Shown: piece after piece, positions 1 to 8,600 of the stretch
Position numbering within the stretch: position 1 is the first letter of the stretch
How the letters are laid out: each line of letters starts with the position of its first letter
DNA from: Marinobacter sp. F3R08
GTDB taxonomy: Bacteria; Pseudomonadota; Gammaproteobacteria; Pseudomonadales; Oleiphilaceae
Assembly: GCF_018860425.1 (NCBI RefSeq)
Contig: NZ_JAHKPI010000025.1
Location: 62,001-126,000 of the forward strand
Reading direction: 5' to 3'
Length of the DNA: 64,000 nucleotides
The notes under the pieces: model-generated
The model's database searches: none
Told to the model about the DNA's origin: nothing
What the model saw: only the letters and a program-made list of their open reading frames with translations
Translations under genes and position numbers: made by a program

Positions 1-1148
1 TCTTTGTGGGGGATTTCACCGGTCACGGTCTGCCGGCCGCCATTGGAGCCATGCCGATTGCGGAGATCTTCTACGGCATGGTCAACAAGGGCTTTAATGG
101 CCAGGACGTGTTGCGGGAGATCAACCAGAAACTCAAGCGGATTCTTCCCACAGGTATGTTCTGTTGCGGCGCCATGATCGAGGCGGATTTCAAGCTTAAT
201 CAGATACAGATATGGAACGGGGGACTGCCCGATGGCTGGCTGATACGGCCGTCGGGGGCGCATCTGGCGTTGCCGTCACGGCACTTGCCGCTCGGTATTC
301 TCTCGCCTGATCAGTTCAACGCGGAGCTGGAGAGGGTTGTTGCCGGTCCGGGTGACCGGGTGCTTATGATGACCGATGGTTTTCTGGAATCGGCCGACCG
401 TGATGGACGTGTCTTTGGCGAAAAGGGTGTGATGGAAACGCTCGACCAGCTGGGTGCCGATGACCATCCGTTTGATGCCATGATGTCCGCCATTCATCAA
501 CTGACCGGCAATCCTGAAGATGGCGACGACCTGACTCTCTTCTGCCTGGAAATGGCCGCGGAGGGCGGCTTGGCGACGTTGCCGGACCGAGTTGAGCCTT
601 CTGCTCTGGCAGGCCCTGCTGAGTGGCGCTGCACCTATGAAATCCGGGGCCAGACGCTCGGAGAGTTCAGTCCTCTGCCTTTGCTTCTTCACATTTGCAT
701 GGAAGTGCCGGGCCTTCGCCGCAAGAGCGGTGAAATCTATACCTTGCTGGCCGAATTGTATAATAACGCACTGGAACACGGCATTCTGGCGTTGCCATCG
801 GAGTGGAAGCATTCGCCGGAAGGCTTTGGCCGGTACTATCAGGAACGCAACCGGCGGCTGCTCGATGTAGAAGGGCATTACATTCGGTTTACACTGCAGC
901 ATTCCCTTAAGCCAGAGGGCGGCCGGCTTTGTGTGGTTTGCGAGGACAGTGGCCCGGGCTTTGACTTCCAGAGCTATCTCAGTACCGCGCCCGATAGTGC
1001 TGCGGCATCGAACAGGCGATACGCCGGGCGAGGACTCGGACTCTTGAGCCGGCTGGCTGAGACAATCAGGTTTCATGGGCAGGGCAATCATGTTGAAATT
1101 GTCTATAAATGGCAGCTCGCCCGTACAGCGGAGAAACGTGATGACTGA
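1..1148 (+). CDS. PP2C (SpoIIE/RsbU-type) phosphatase with C-terminal HATPase anti-sigma kinase domain, 5' truncated by the window
   Basis: The reading frame is open at the left edge, so the N-terminus (in this family often a receiver domain) lies outside the window. The visible part starts inside a PP2C/SpoIIE phosphatase domain (GDFTGHGLPAA, later MMTDGFLES and GDDLTLFCLEM). It ends with a GHKL ATPase domain: N-box LYNNALEHGIL, G1 box CEDSGPGFDF and G2 box GRGLGLLSRL. This pairing of phosphatase and anti-sigma kinase is that of Pseudomonas HsbR, which acts on an anti-sigma-factor antagonist under control of HptB. The next gene is HptB-like and overlaps by 8 bases, which supports an HsbR-like role. 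That role is inference; the domain call is direct. Confidence 0.85.
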   Translation, partial: FVGDFTGHGLPAAIGAMPIAEIFYGMVNKGFNGQDVLREINQKLKRILPTGMFCCGAMIEADFKLNQIQIWNGGLPDGWLIRPSGAHLALPSRHLPLGILSPDQFNAELERVVAGPGDRVLMMTDGFLESADRDGRVFGEKGVMETLDQLGADDHPFDAMMSAIHQLTGNPEDGDDLTLFCLEMAAEGGLATLPDRVEPSALAGPAEWRCTYEIRGQTLGEFSPLPLLLHICMEVPGLRRKSGEIYTLLAELYNNALEHGILALPSEWKHSPEGFGRYYQERNRRLLDVEGHYIRFTLQHSLKPEGGRLCVVCEDSGPGFDFQSYLSTAPDSAAASNRRYAGRGLGLLSRLAETIRFHGQGNHVEIVYKWQLARTAEKRDD

Positions 1149-1485
1149 TAAACCCCATTTGGACGAGGAAGCATTGGCTGAGCTTCGAGATGTCATGGAG
1201 GACGAATTTGACGTTCTGATACAGACCTATCTTGCCGATTCCAGGGACCGGATACGAAGTCTTCGGGACGCCCTGAAGACTTCGGACAGTGACGCTTTTG
1301 CCAAAACAGCGCACAGCTTCAAGGGCAGTTGCATCAATATAGGCGCTCCCAGGCTTGGTGAACTTTGTCTGAAGGCCGAGATGGCGGGAAAAGGATCTCG
1401 GCTGGAAGAGGCTCCGGGCTTGCTGGATGACATTGATCGGGAATTCCAGGAGGTAATTGAACGCCTGGAGGAATTGCCGGGGTAA
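1141..1485 (+). CDS. hptB: Hpt-domain phosphotransfer protein, HptB-like
   Basis: A 114-residue protein made of a single histidine phosphotransfer four-helix bundle. The motif AHSFKGS places the phosphorylatable histidine at residue 58. The start chosen (MTDKPHLDEEAL) overlaps the end of the phosphatase/anti-sigma-kinase gene by 8 bases, so the two are probably translationally coupled. In Pseudomonas HptB passes phosphate from hybrid kinases to HsbR, a partner-switch phosphatase controlling motility versus biofilm. The same pairing here and the flagellar genes downstream suggest an equivalent role. The symbol is given by analogy. Confidence 0.8.
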   Translation: MTDKPHLDEEALAELRDVMEDEFDVLIQTYLADSRDRIRSLRDALKTSDSDAFAKTAHSFKGSCINIGAPRLGELCLKAEMAGKGSRLEEAPGLLDDIDREFQEVIERLEELPG

Positions 1486-1532
1486 TACGTGTTGCCAGTT
1501 CAGCGCCGCCGCCCCGTAAAGCCTGTATGTTC

Positions 1533-1548
1533 TGGCATTACAATTGCT
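1533..1548 (+). promoter_or_regulatory. Predicted RpoN (sigma-54) promoter for fliK
   Basis: TGGCATTACAATTGCT fits the -24/-12 consensus (TGGCAC-N5-TTGCA) with the invariant GG at 1534-1535, ten bases, then GC at 1546-1547. It lies about 90 bases before the fliK ATG in the only sizeable gap upstream. It would drive the fliK-flhB operon. Flagellar structural genes in Pseudomonas-type systems use RpoN with FleQ. Confidence 0.7.
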
Positions 1549-1639
1549 TCGTCTTTCGTATTGAGTGGATTAACCGCCCGCACTGGCCTGATCCGGCAAA
1601 GTGAGGGCGACAATGCGAATATAGCGGCAAGAGGTTGCC

Positions 1640-2803
1640 ATGACCCAGATGGTTCTTCCCCAAACCCCCGCGCCCGGGACACAACAAGATCCCGGTCCGT
1701 CCAAATCGGCAAACAGCAAGGATCCGGCTGAAAGAAAAAACGATTTTGAATCTGTCTCCCAGGCGGAGAAGAAACGCTTGGATCGCGAGAAAGCGGACCA
1801 CAACGCTGACGCAAAGTCTGCGGATGAATCCAGGGCTGCCCGGGACGGGTCTTCCGAGACTCAGGCCGAAGCCGGCACCAAGCCAGGCCAGAAAGACGCA
1901 GCGACCCAGGATGCCGAGTCTCCGGAATCCGGTGAACTCGCCGGTGTCAGTGTGGACGTCAATGCAGAGCCAGCCGCGTTGCCACTCACCTTTGCCGAGC
2001 TACAGTCCTGGTTGAATCCGAAATCCGGCCGTTCCGGTGAAGTTGCCGGCACTGGCACGAGTTCTCTGGCCAGTGGCTCTGGTCAGGCGACGGCATCTGC
2101 CGGTTTGTTCAATGGCGTTCTCTCTCAGGCGCCCGGACAGACAACTCAGGGCGTCGCAGGCAGCACCACTGCCGATGCAACTCTGACCGAGGCGATGAAG
2201 GCCTCCGCATTAACCGATACGGGTCGAAGTCCGGACGCCAGTTCTCTAACGGGCTCCGGGCGCTTCCAGTCGGCCATGGATCTCGTATCACAGCAGGCAA
2301 CCAATAGTGCAAATGGTGCCGCCAAGCTGGCGGCCGAGAACGCTGCATCCTTGCGAAGTTACGCAACCTCTATCGATGTGCCTGTTGGGCACGCTGAGTG
2401 GGGAGACAAACTGGTAGGCAAGCTGAGTTGGCTGACCGCCCGTAACATGTCAGTTGCAGAGATTCACCTGACACCACCGGACATGGGGCCCATGGAGGTC
2501 AAGGTGCGTGTGCAGAATGAACAGGCGAACATTACCGTTCATTCTGCCAACCCGGTGGTCCGGGATCAGCTGGAACTGCACTCTCATCGGCTCCGGGACA
2601 TGTTAGGGGAGCAGGGGTTATCCCTTGCCGGTTTCGATGTTTCTGATTCGTCCCGGCAACAGACTGGCGGCCAGGGGGCCGGAGAGAATGGGGGTTCCGG
2701 CGCAGAGTCTGCGTCTGTGGTTGCCGCCGATCCTGACGAGGAAAGCCTCAGCTCTGGCAGTCTTGATCTCAGCTGGAAAGGCGAAGTCGACATCTTCGCC
2801 TGA
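1640..2803 (+). CDS. fliK: Flagellar hook-length control protein FliK
   Basis: A 387-residue protein. The long N-terminal two thirds is low-complexity and rich in Ser, Ala, Gly, Gln and Asp. The conserved Flg_hook domain lies at about residues 240-330, with AEIHLTPPDMGPMEVKVRVQ and a following region on SANPVVRDQLELHSHRLRDML. FliK is the exported ruler that measures the hook and switches the export gate (FlhB) from hook to filament substrates. The start ATG follows an AGAGG ribosome site. Its place at the head of fliLMNOPQR-flhB is classic. A predicted RpoN promoter lies about 90 bases upstream. A second FliK-like gene lies at 28752-30110. Confidence 0.93.
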   Translation: MTQMVLPQTPAPGTQQDPGPSKSANSKDPAERKNDFESVSQAEKKRLDREKADHNADAKSADESRAARDGSSETQAEAGTKPGQKDAATQDAESPESGELAGVSVDVNAEPAALPLTFAELQSWLNPKSGRSGEVAGTGTSSLASGSGQATASAGLFNGVLSQAPGQTTQGVAGSTTADATLTEAMKASALTDTGRSPDASSLTGSGRFQSAMDLVSQQATNSANGAAKLAAENAASLRSYATSIDVPVGHAEWGDKLVGKLSWLTARNMSVAEIHLTPPDMGPMEVKVRVQNEQANITVHSANPVVRDQLELHSHRLRDMLGEQGLSLAGFDVSDSSRQQTGGQGAGENGGSGAESASVVAADPDEESLSSGSLDLSWKGEVDIFA

Positions 2804-2890
2804 TCCTATTCGATATTCTCTTCCATTCTCTTTTGCCCATCCTTCCCGGCAACGCTAAACTGCTGTTCTGAACGGGAAGGTTGGGTGTTC

Positions 2891-2906
2891 TGGCCCGCCC
2901 TTTGCA
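2891..2906 (+). promoter_or_regulatory. Predicted internal RpoN (sigma-54) promoter for fliL
   Basis: TGGCCCGCCCTTTGCA has the sigma-54 layout: GG at 2892-2893, ten bases, GC at 2904-2905, and a good -12 box TTGCA. It sits in the 165-base gap between fliK and fliL, about 63 bases before the fliL ATG. It would let fliLMNOPQR-flhB be expressed separately from fliK. Confidence 0.65.
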
Positions 2907-2920
2907 TCCAATCCTGAGAA

Positions 2921-2945
2921 GTCACGGAAAACGGTTCTCCGTGAC
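2921..2945. repeat. Inverted repeat upstream of fliL
   Basis: GTCACGGA (2921-2928) and TCCGTGAC (2938-2945) are perfect complements around a 9-base loop. The repeat lies just downstream of the predicted fliL sigma-54 promoter and 23 bases before the fliL ATG, so it falls in the presumed 5' leader. There is no following T-run, so a terminator is unlikely. It may be a leader hairpin or a protein site. Confidence 0.45.
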
Positions 2946-2968
2946 GGATTTCTGGCAAAGCGAACATT

Positions 2969-3478
2969 ATGGCTGAAAACAACGAATCTGGAGCGGCTCC
3001 CGCCAAGAAGGGAAAGCTGAAATTGATCATCATGCTGGTTGTGGTGGTTATTCTGGCGATTGTGCTGTCTGTGGCAGGTACCCTGTGGTTTCTCGGCGAT
3101 GGCTTGCCGGGAATGGGTGACGAAGAGAGCGAAGCGGGCGAGGTTACCGAAGAAGCTTTTGTTCCCAGCAGCTACCACCAGATTGATAAAGCAATTGTGA
3201 CCACGGTCCAGGCGGATGGTCGTCAGCGCTATGCCCAGGTTTATCTGGCACTTGAATCGACAGATCAGCAGGCACTGGATTCCGCCAAGCTGCACATGCC
3301 TCTGATTCGAAGCCAGCTGGTAACGGTTCTCGGTAGCAGCGATTTTAATGAATTGCAGACGCCCGAGGGACGGAGTGACCTCGCTATCCGGATGCTCTCT
3401 ACGGTGAATCAAGTGCTGGAGCAGGAAGGCGAGCCGCTCATCAAACGGGTGTTATTCAGAAATTTTGTCGTGCAATAG
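2969..3478 (+). CDS. fliL: Flagellar basal body-associated protein FliL
   Basis: A 169-residue protein with a short lysine-bearing cytoplasmic N-terminus, one transmembrane segment at about residues 17-42, an acidic linker and a periplasmic FliL domain ending KRVLFRNFVVQ. FliL is an inner-membrane protein next to the stator that supports motor torque. It lies 36 bases before fliM. The length is typical, and the acidic stretch EESEAGEVTEEA after the membrane segment is common in gammaproteobacterial FliL. Confidence 0.93.
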   Translation: MAENNESGAAPAKKGKLKLIIMLVVVVILAIVLSVAGTLWFLGDGLPGMGDEESEAGEVTEEAFVPSSYHQIDKAIVTTVQADGRQRYAQVYLALESTDQQALDSAKLHMPLIRSQLVTVLGSSDFNELQTPEGRSDLAIRMLSTVNQVLEQEGEPLIKRVLFRNFVVQ

Positions 3479-3514
3479 CGCACGGGCCAAAGGACTTCAC
3501 GGGCAGGACTACGT

Positions 3515-4513
3515 ATGCAGGACTTGTTGTCACAGGATGAAATCGATGCGCTCCTTCATGGCGTGGACGACGGTGACATTGATACCTACGAAGAGACTGA
3601 CGATACCGGCATAAAGTCCTACGATCTTGCCAGTCAGGACCGCATCGTCCGGGGTCGGATGCCGACCCTGGAAATGATCAATGAGCGGTTTGCCCGCTAT
3701 ACCCGAATCAGTCTGTTCAATCTCATGCGCCGCAACGCCGATGTCTCCACCGGTGGCGTTCAGATCATGAAGTTTGGCGAGTACATCCATACCCTGTATG
3801 TACCCACCAGTCTGAATCTCTGTAAAGTCCGCCCGCTCAGAGGCACCTCCCTTTTCGTACTGGATGCCAAACTGGTTTTTAAACTGGTGGACAATTTCTT
3901 TGGAGGGGAAGGCCGTCACGCCAAGATCGAGGGCCGGGAATTCACCCCGACGGAGACTCGTATTGTCCAGATGGTTCTGGATCAGGTCTTCCACGACATG
4001 AAGGAAGCCTGGAATTCGGTATTGAAGGTGGATTTTGAGTATCTGAGCTCAGAAGTAAACCCGGCCATGGCCAACATTGTCAGCCCGAGTGAAGTTGTGG
4101 TGGTCAGTACCTTCCACATTGAACTTGATGGTGGCGGCGGGGAACTGCATTTCGCCTTACCTTATTCCATGATCGAACCTATCCGCGATGTGCTTGATGC
4201 CGGGGTGCAGAGTGATATCGATGATGTTGACGAGCGCTGGGTGAGTGCACTTCAGGAGGACGTCAAGGAAGTCAATGTGCCAATCAATACCACGGTTTGT
4301 CGCAGGCGGATTTCCTTGCGGGACATCGCCAAATTGAAGGCCGGTGACATCATTCCCGTTGAGATTCCGGAGCACCTGACGGTCACTGCCAACGGTATTC
4401 CGATATACAAGGCCACGCTCGGCACCCGCGACGGGAAACTGGCAATGAGAATTCATGAACGGGCATCGCTGCCCAAAGTAAAGAAACAATTGAAGGTGGG
4501 ACGCAATGGCTGA
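3515..4513 (+). CDS. fliM: Flagellar motor switch protein FliM
   Basis: A 332-residue C-ring protein. The N-terminal peptide LSQDEIDALLHG is the CheY-P docking motif. A CheC-like middle domain follows, with LEMINERFAR and a conserved GG segment around FFGGEGRH. The C-terminal SpoA domain (about residues 250-325) binds FliN. The gene overlaps fliN by 8 bases, as expected for subunits made in fixed ratio. CheY, CheZ and CheA encoded further along the window would signal to this protein. Confidence 0.97.
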   Translation: MQDLLSQDEIDALLHGVDDGDIDTYEETDDTGIKSYDLASQDRIVRGRMPTLEMINERFARYTRISLFNLMRRNADVSTGGVQIMKFGEYIHTLYVPTSLNLCKVRPLRGTSLFVLDAKLVFKLVDNFFGGEGRHAKIEGREFTPTETRIVQMVLDQVFHDMKEAWNSVLKVDFEYLSSEVNPAMANIVSPSEVVVVSTFHIELDGGGGELHFALPYSMIEPIRDVLDAGVQSDIDDVDERWVSALQEDVKEVNVPINTTVCRRRISLRDIAKLKAGDIIPVEIPEHLTVTANGIPIYKATLGTRDGKLAMRIHERASLPKVKKQLKVGRNG

Positions 4514-4985
4514 CGACGACAAAAAAGACGACAAGGAACTCAGCGAAGACGAAAAGCTGGCCGCCGAGTGGGAAGCTGCCATGGAAGAGACGGGTGAAGA
4601 GGGTGAGCAAGAGGACGAGTGGGCTGCGGCGATGGCCGAGGCGGGCGAGTCTTCGGACGATGTACAGGCTGCGCCCATGGAGGAATTTGATGCCGGAAGC
4701 GCAGCACAGGGTGATGGCCCGGCTCCGGACATCGACGTTATCCTCGACATACCGGTCACTATTTCAATGGAAGTGGGCAATACCCAGATTCCCATACGGA
4801 ACCTGCTGCAGCTTAACCAGGGCTCGGTGATTGAGCTGGACCGATTGGCGGGTGAACCGCTGGATGTGCTGGTCAACGGCACCCTGATCGCCCACGGTGA
4901 AGTGGTCATGGTGAATGAGAAGTTCGGTATTCGCCTCACCGATGTGATCAGCCCTGGTGAACGCATCAAACGGTTGCAGAAGTAA
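4506..4985 (+). CDS. fliN: Flagellar motor switch protein FliN
   Basis: A 159-residue protein. Residues 1-70 form a highly acidic, Glu/Asp/Ala-rich region. The C-terminal SpoA domain (about residues 78-155) has the FliN signature VTISMEVGNTQIPIRNLLQL and ends GERIKRLQK. It forms the lower C-ring with FliM and helps load the export ATPase complex. It is longer than the roughly 137-residue enterobacterial protein because of the acidic N-terminal part. The start overlaps the fliM end by 8 bases. Confidence 0.96.
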   Translation: MADDDKKDDKELSEDEKLAAEWEAAMEETGEEGEQEDEWAAAMAEAGESSDDVQAAPMEEFDAGSAAQGDGPAPDIDVILDIPVTISMEVGNTQIPIRNLLQLNQGSVIELDRLAGEPLDVLVNGTLIAHGEVVMVNEKFGIRLTDVISPGERIKRLQK

Positions 4986-4986
4986 C

Positions 4987-5436
4987 ATGTGGTCCAGACT
5001 GACTGCAGCCACAGTTCTGCTTGTGATTAATCCGGTCTTCGCTCAGGAAACTGCAACGACTGCCGCGCAGGATTCCCCGGTGAGAGCTCCTGATACCCTT
5101 GGCACTCTTGTTAGCCTCGGACTGGGGCTTGTGGCCGTGGTTGCCGTGATCTATGGCTGCGCCTGGATCATTCGCCGGATGAACGGCATGACCGGTATGA
5201 ACAACAACGCCATCAAGGTGGTGTCGGTCATGGCCATCGGAGCCCGAGAGCGTATTGCCCTGATCCAGGTGGGTGACCAGCAGATACTGCTGGGTATCAC
5301 GCCATCGGCGATCCGTACCCTGCATGTGTTTGATGAGCCGGTTGTCGAGGCAGGCAGTGTCGGTTCCAGTGATTTTGCCCGCCGGTTACAAGGCATGATC
5401 GGAAAACCCTGGACCTCTCCGACAAGGAACGACTAG
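4987..5436 (+). CDS. fliO: Flagellar export apparatus protein FliO
   Basis: A 149-residue protein from the ATG at 4987, one base after the fliN stop. It has a signal-peptide-like N-terminus ending in NPVFAQE, one strong membrane segment (about residues 37-57, [20 protein letters not shown]) and a small cytoplasmic FliO domain containing [20 protein letters not shown]. FliO is a chaperone for assembly of the FliP ring in the export gate. An upstream in-frame ATG at 4957 would overlap fliN by 29 bases and give a less hydrophobic start, so I prefer 4987. Confidence 0.92.
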   Translation: MWSRLTAATVLLVINPVFAQETATTAAQDSPVRAPDTLGTLVSLGLGLVAVVAVIYGCAWIIRRMNGMTGMNNNAIKVVSVMAIGARERIALIQVGDQQILLGITPSAIRTLHVFDEPVVEAGSVGSSDFARRLQGMIGKPWTSPTRND

Positions 5437-5440
5437 GCCC

Positions 5441-6217
5441 ATGCACGCCGCAATGTTCAAGCGACTACTTCCATCCCTGATTGTGCTGGCCAGCCTGGTC
5501 TGGGCGCCTCTGGCTCTGGCGCAGGAGCCATCCGGGATCCCGGGCATACCGGCGTTTACTGTCACACCCGGAGAAGGCGAGGGCGCGCAGGAATACTCGG
5601 TGACCCTGCAGGTTCTGGCGCTGATGACCGCGCTGACTTTCCTGCCGGCCATGCTCATGATGATGACTTCGTTTACCCGCATCATTGTGGTGTTTGCCAT
5701 TCTCCGCCAGGCGATTGGTCTGCAGTCCACGCCGTCGAACCAGATTCTTTTGGGACTGGCCCTGTTTCTCAGCATCTTCATCATGAAACCGGTACTGGAA
5801 GAGGCGAATCGGGTCGCATTACAACCCTACATGCAGGAGGAAGTGAGTTCGCTGGAGGCGGTTGAACTGGCCAGTCAGCCCTTCCGGAAATTCATGCTGG
5901 AACAGACGCGGGAGAGTGATCTTGCACTGTTTATGCGAATTGCTGATGAACAGTATGACACCCCGCAAGACGTATCGTTCTGGATCCTTATGCCGGCGTT
6001 TGTGACCAGCGAGCTGAAAACCGCGTTCCAGATCGGGTTTATTCTCTTCATCCCGTTTCTGATTATCGACATGGTGGTGGCGAGTGTTCTCATGGCTATG
6101 GGTATGATGATGCTGTCACCGATCATCATCTCCCTACCGTTCAAGATCATGCTGTTTGTGTTGGTAGACGGCTGGGCGCTGATCATGGGTACCCTTGCTG
6201 CCAGCTACGGAATATAG
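5441..6217 (+). CDS. fliP: Flagellar export gate protein FliP
   Basis: A 258-residue membrane protein with a cleavable signal peptide (ends ALAQEP) and the FliP family segments [23 protein letters not shown] and [28 protein letters not shown]. FliP forms the core ring of the type III export gate with FliQ and FliR. The order fliO-fliP-fliQ-fliR with gaps of 4, 8 and 3 bases shows one transcript. An alternative ATG 12 bases downstream (MFKRLLP) cannot be excluded. Confidence 0.97.
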   Translation: MHAAMFKRLLPSLIVLASLVWAPLALAQEPSGIPGIPAFTVTPGEGEGAQEYSVTLQVLALMTALTFLPAMLMMMTSFTRIIVVFAILRQAIGLQSTPSNQILLGLALFLSIFIMKPVLEEANRVALQPYMQEEVSSLEAVELASQPFRKFMLEQTRESDLALFMRIADEQYDTPQDVSFWILMPAFVTSELKTAFQIGFILFIPFLIIDMVVASVLMAMGMMMLSPIIISLPFKIMLFVLVDGWALIMGTLAASYGI

Positions 6218-6225
6218 GAGACATC

Positions 6226-6495
6226 ATGACTCCCGAAACCGTTATCGATATCCTGCGTGAGGCTCTGTGGCTGATTGTCCTCCTGGCCTCAGTGATCATT
6301 GGCCCCGGGCTTGTAATTGGTCTGGTCGTCAGTACCTTCCAGGCGGCGACACAGATCAACGAGCAGACCCTGAGCTTTCTCCCAAGACTGTTGATCACCC
6401 TGATCGTGATTATTGTCTGGGGCCCCTGGATGCTGACACAATTGCTGGACCACGCTAACCGGTTGTTCGGCAACATCCCCTACCTGATCGGCTGA
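6226..6495 (+). CDS. fliQ: Flagellar export gate protein FliQ
   Basis: An 89-residue protein with two hydrophobic helices and the FliQ signature LVIGLVVSTFQAATQINEQTL, ending HANRLFGNIPYLIG. It packs around the FliP/FliR core of the export gate. The length equals that of the enterobacterial protein. It is preceded by a TAGGAG ribosome site and followed after 3 bases by fliR. Confidence 0.97.
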   Translation: MTPETVIDILREALWLIVLLASVIIGPGLVIGLVVSTFQAATQINEQTLSFLPRLLITLIVIIVWGPWMLTQLLDHANRLFGNIPYLIG

Positions 6496-6498
6496 CGG

Positions 6499-7281
6499 AT
6501 GATACCGGCGGAGATCAGCGCGGACGTCATCGGCCAATGGGTTGGTCAGCACCTTTGGCCTCTGTTTCGTCTGGCCAGCTTTTTGATGGTGATTCCCATC
6601 TTCGGCACGCAACTGGTGCCCGCCAGGGTTCGCCTTGGACTGGCCTTGTTGATGACTATCCTCATAGCGCCCATGATCCCGCCGGTACCTCAGGTGGAGG
6701 CCCTGAGTGCCGATGCGGTTGTAATTACCCTTCAACAAATTCTCATCGGCGTCGGCATGGGCTTTGCGCTCACTGCGCTCTGGCAACTGTTCGTCATTAC
6801 CGGCCAGATGATTGCCATGCAGATGGGTCTGGGTTTCGCCTCCATGGTCGATCCGGCGAATGGTGTGAACGTGCCCGTATTGTCCCAGATCTACACCATT
6901 ACCATCACCCTGCTGTTCCTGGCCATGAATGGACATCTGGTCGCCTTTGAAGTCTTTATCGAGAGTTTCCGGACTCTGCCTGTTGGTCTGGAGGGGCTGG
7001 GCCAAACCGGCGTCTGGGAACTGGCTCATCGCATCAGCTGGATGTTTGCGTCTGCCATGCTACTGGCGTTGCCGGCGGTGACTGCCGTGCTGATCGTGAA
7101 CATCTCTTTCGGCGTAATGACCCGTGCAGCACCCCAGATGAACATCTTTGCCCTCGGTTTCCCGATTGGCCTGATTTTTGGATTGTTTGCGATATGGGTG
7201 CTGCACGCCAATTTTCTGCCGCACTTTGATCAGTACGCCCGAGAAACCTTTGATTTCATGCGGGGCTTGCAGGGGCAGTAG
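6499..7281 (+). CDS. fliR: Flagellar export gate protein FliR
   Basis: A 260-residue, highly hydrophobic protein with about six membrane helices and FliR motifs such as LWPLFRLASFLMVIPIFGTQ and QMGLGFASMVDPANG. One FliR subunit closes the helical FliP/FliQ assembly of the export gate. The order fliQ-fliR-flhB, with flhB starting 8 bases later, is standard. Confidence 0.97.
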   Translation: MIPAEISADVIGQWVGQHLWPLFRLASFLMVIPIFGTQLVPARVRLGLALLMTILIAPMIPPVPQVEALSADAVVITLQQILIGVGMGFALTALWQLFVITGQMIAMQMGLGFASMVDPANGVNVPVLSQIYTITITLLFLAMNGHLVAFEVFIESFRTLPVGLEGLGQTGVWELAHRISWMFASAMLLALPAVTAVLIVNISFGVMTRAAPQMNIFALGFPIGLIFGLFAIWVLHANFLPHFDQYARETFDFMRGLQGQ

Positions 7282-7289
7282 CAAGACTT

Positions 7290-8426
7290 ATGGCCGAAGA
7301 GAACGATAACAGTCAGGAAAAGACGGAAGAGGCCACCCCCCGAAGGCTTGAAAAAGCCAGGGAGGATGGTCAGACCGCGCGTTCCAAAGAGCTGGCCACC
7401 ATGGCTGTATTACTTGCCGGTGCCGGTGGGATGCTGATGTTCGGGGCCAGTCTGGGAGCCTCGCTGGAAGCCATCATGTACGACAGCTTCGTGATTGAAC
7501 GCTCGGCTATCTTTGACATGCGTCACATGAGCGTTCAGCTCATCGAATCCTCAAAGGAAGCTGCCTGGGCTCTCTCGCCAATACTGGTGTTGCTATTGAT
7601 CGCCGCTGTCTTCGGTTCAATAGGAATCGGTGGCCTTATGATCAGTGGCAAGGCGATTGCGCCAAAGCTCAATCGTATGGATCCCATGAAGGGGCTCGGG
7701 CGGATGTTCTCCATGCGCTCCCTGATCGAACTGGTCAAGGCCATTGCCAAAGTCGGTCTGGTTCTGACCATCGCGATCCTTATTCTCAATCTGCGGACTG
7801 AAGATCTTCTGGCCATTGCCGAGGAGCCAGTGGTGCCGGCCATGGAGCACGTACTCTGGACCATTGCCTGGAGCTTCTTCCTGTTGTCCTGTGCCACCAT
7901 CATCATCGCCATGATCGACGTGCCGTTTCAGATCTACGATCATCAGAAAAAACTGCGCATGACGAAGCAGGAAGTAAAAGACGAATACAAGGACACTGAA
8001 GGCAAGCCCGAGGTAAAAGGCAAGATCCGCCAGCTCCAGCGTGAAATGGCTCAACGCCGCATGATGCAGGATGTGCCCTCGGCAGACGTGGTGATTACCA
8101 ACCCGACTCACTACGCAGTGGCCCTGAAATACGACCAGAAGGCCATGGCGGCCCCCATTGTGGTGGCCAAGGGCGCCGATGAAATTGCCTTCAAGATTAT
8201 GGAAATCGCCCGGGAGAACAAAGTGGAAGTCATGCGCACCCCGCCGCTGACCCGTGCGGTTTACCACAACACCGACATAGGAGGGGAGATACCGGACGGC
8301 CTGTACATGGCTATTGCGCAGGTGCTCGCCTATGTGTTCCAGCTTCGCCAGTTCCGTAAGGGACGTGGTCCCAAGCCCGGCATGCCCGATTTTCCGATTC
8401 CCTCTGATTTGCGGCGTGATGTATAG
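7290..8426 (+). CDS. flhB: Flagellar export switch protein FlhB
   Basis: A 378-residue protein. The N-terminus is charged (QEKTEEATPRRLEKAREDGQ, a family hallmark). Four membrane helices follow, then a cytoplasmic domain with the autocleavage motif NPTH at residues 271-274 in VVITNPTHYAVALKYD. Cleavage after the Asn and contact with FliK switch export from hook to filament proteins. It is the last gene of this flagellar block; a perfect hairpin follows at 8554. A stand-alone FlhB-C-like protein without the NPTH motif is encoded at 28441-28755. Confidence 0.97.
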   Translation: MAEENDNSQEKTEEATPRRLEKAREDGQTARSKELATMAVLLAGAGGMLMFGASLGASLEAIMYDSFVIERSAIFDMRHMSVQLIESSKEAAWALSPILVLLLIAAVFGSIGIGGLMISGKAIAPKLNRMDPMKGLGRMFSMRSLIELVKAIAKVGLVLTIAILILNLRTEDLLAIAEEPVVPAMEHVLWTIAWSFFLLSCATIIIAMIDVPFQIYDHQKKLRMTKQEVKDEYKDTEGKPEVKGKIRQLQREMAQRRMMQDVPSADVVITNPTHYAVALKYDQKAMAAPIVVAKGADEIAFKIMEIARENKVEVMRTPPLTRAVYHNTDIGGEIPDGLYMAIAQVLAYVFQLRQFRKGRGPKPGMPDFPIPSDLRRDV

Positions 8427-8553
8427 GCACGCTTCTGTTCGTAACCCGCTGGTTCGGGGGGGCGTATGGTTGTGGGCGGTTCTGGAGGATTCGTGGCTGC
8501 GGGCAGCGGCTTCAGGTAAGCCGCCGAGTGCTTCTAGAGTGTCTTGGCAAAGA

Positions 8554-8583
8554 CCCTACCGGTGCCGGGCGGCACCGGTAGGG
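8554..8583. terminator. Perfect 13-bp GC-rich hairpin between convergent flhB and uraA
   Basis: CCCTACCGGTGCC (8554-8566) and GGCACCGGTAGGG (8571-8583) pair completely around the tetraloop GGGC. It lies in the only gap between the convergent ends of flhB and uraA, so it probably ends or protects both transcripts. No clear T-run follows on the plus strand. On the minus strand TCTTTGCC follows, so terminator activity, if any, is better toward uraA. Confidence 0.7.
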
Positions 8584-8600
8584 CAGTGATGCCGGAGCTG

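Noticed and set aside
276..1196. A 306-codon minus-strand open frame over the phosphatase/kinase gene
   Set aside because: It is antisense to clear PP2C and HATPase motifs and has no family resemblance.
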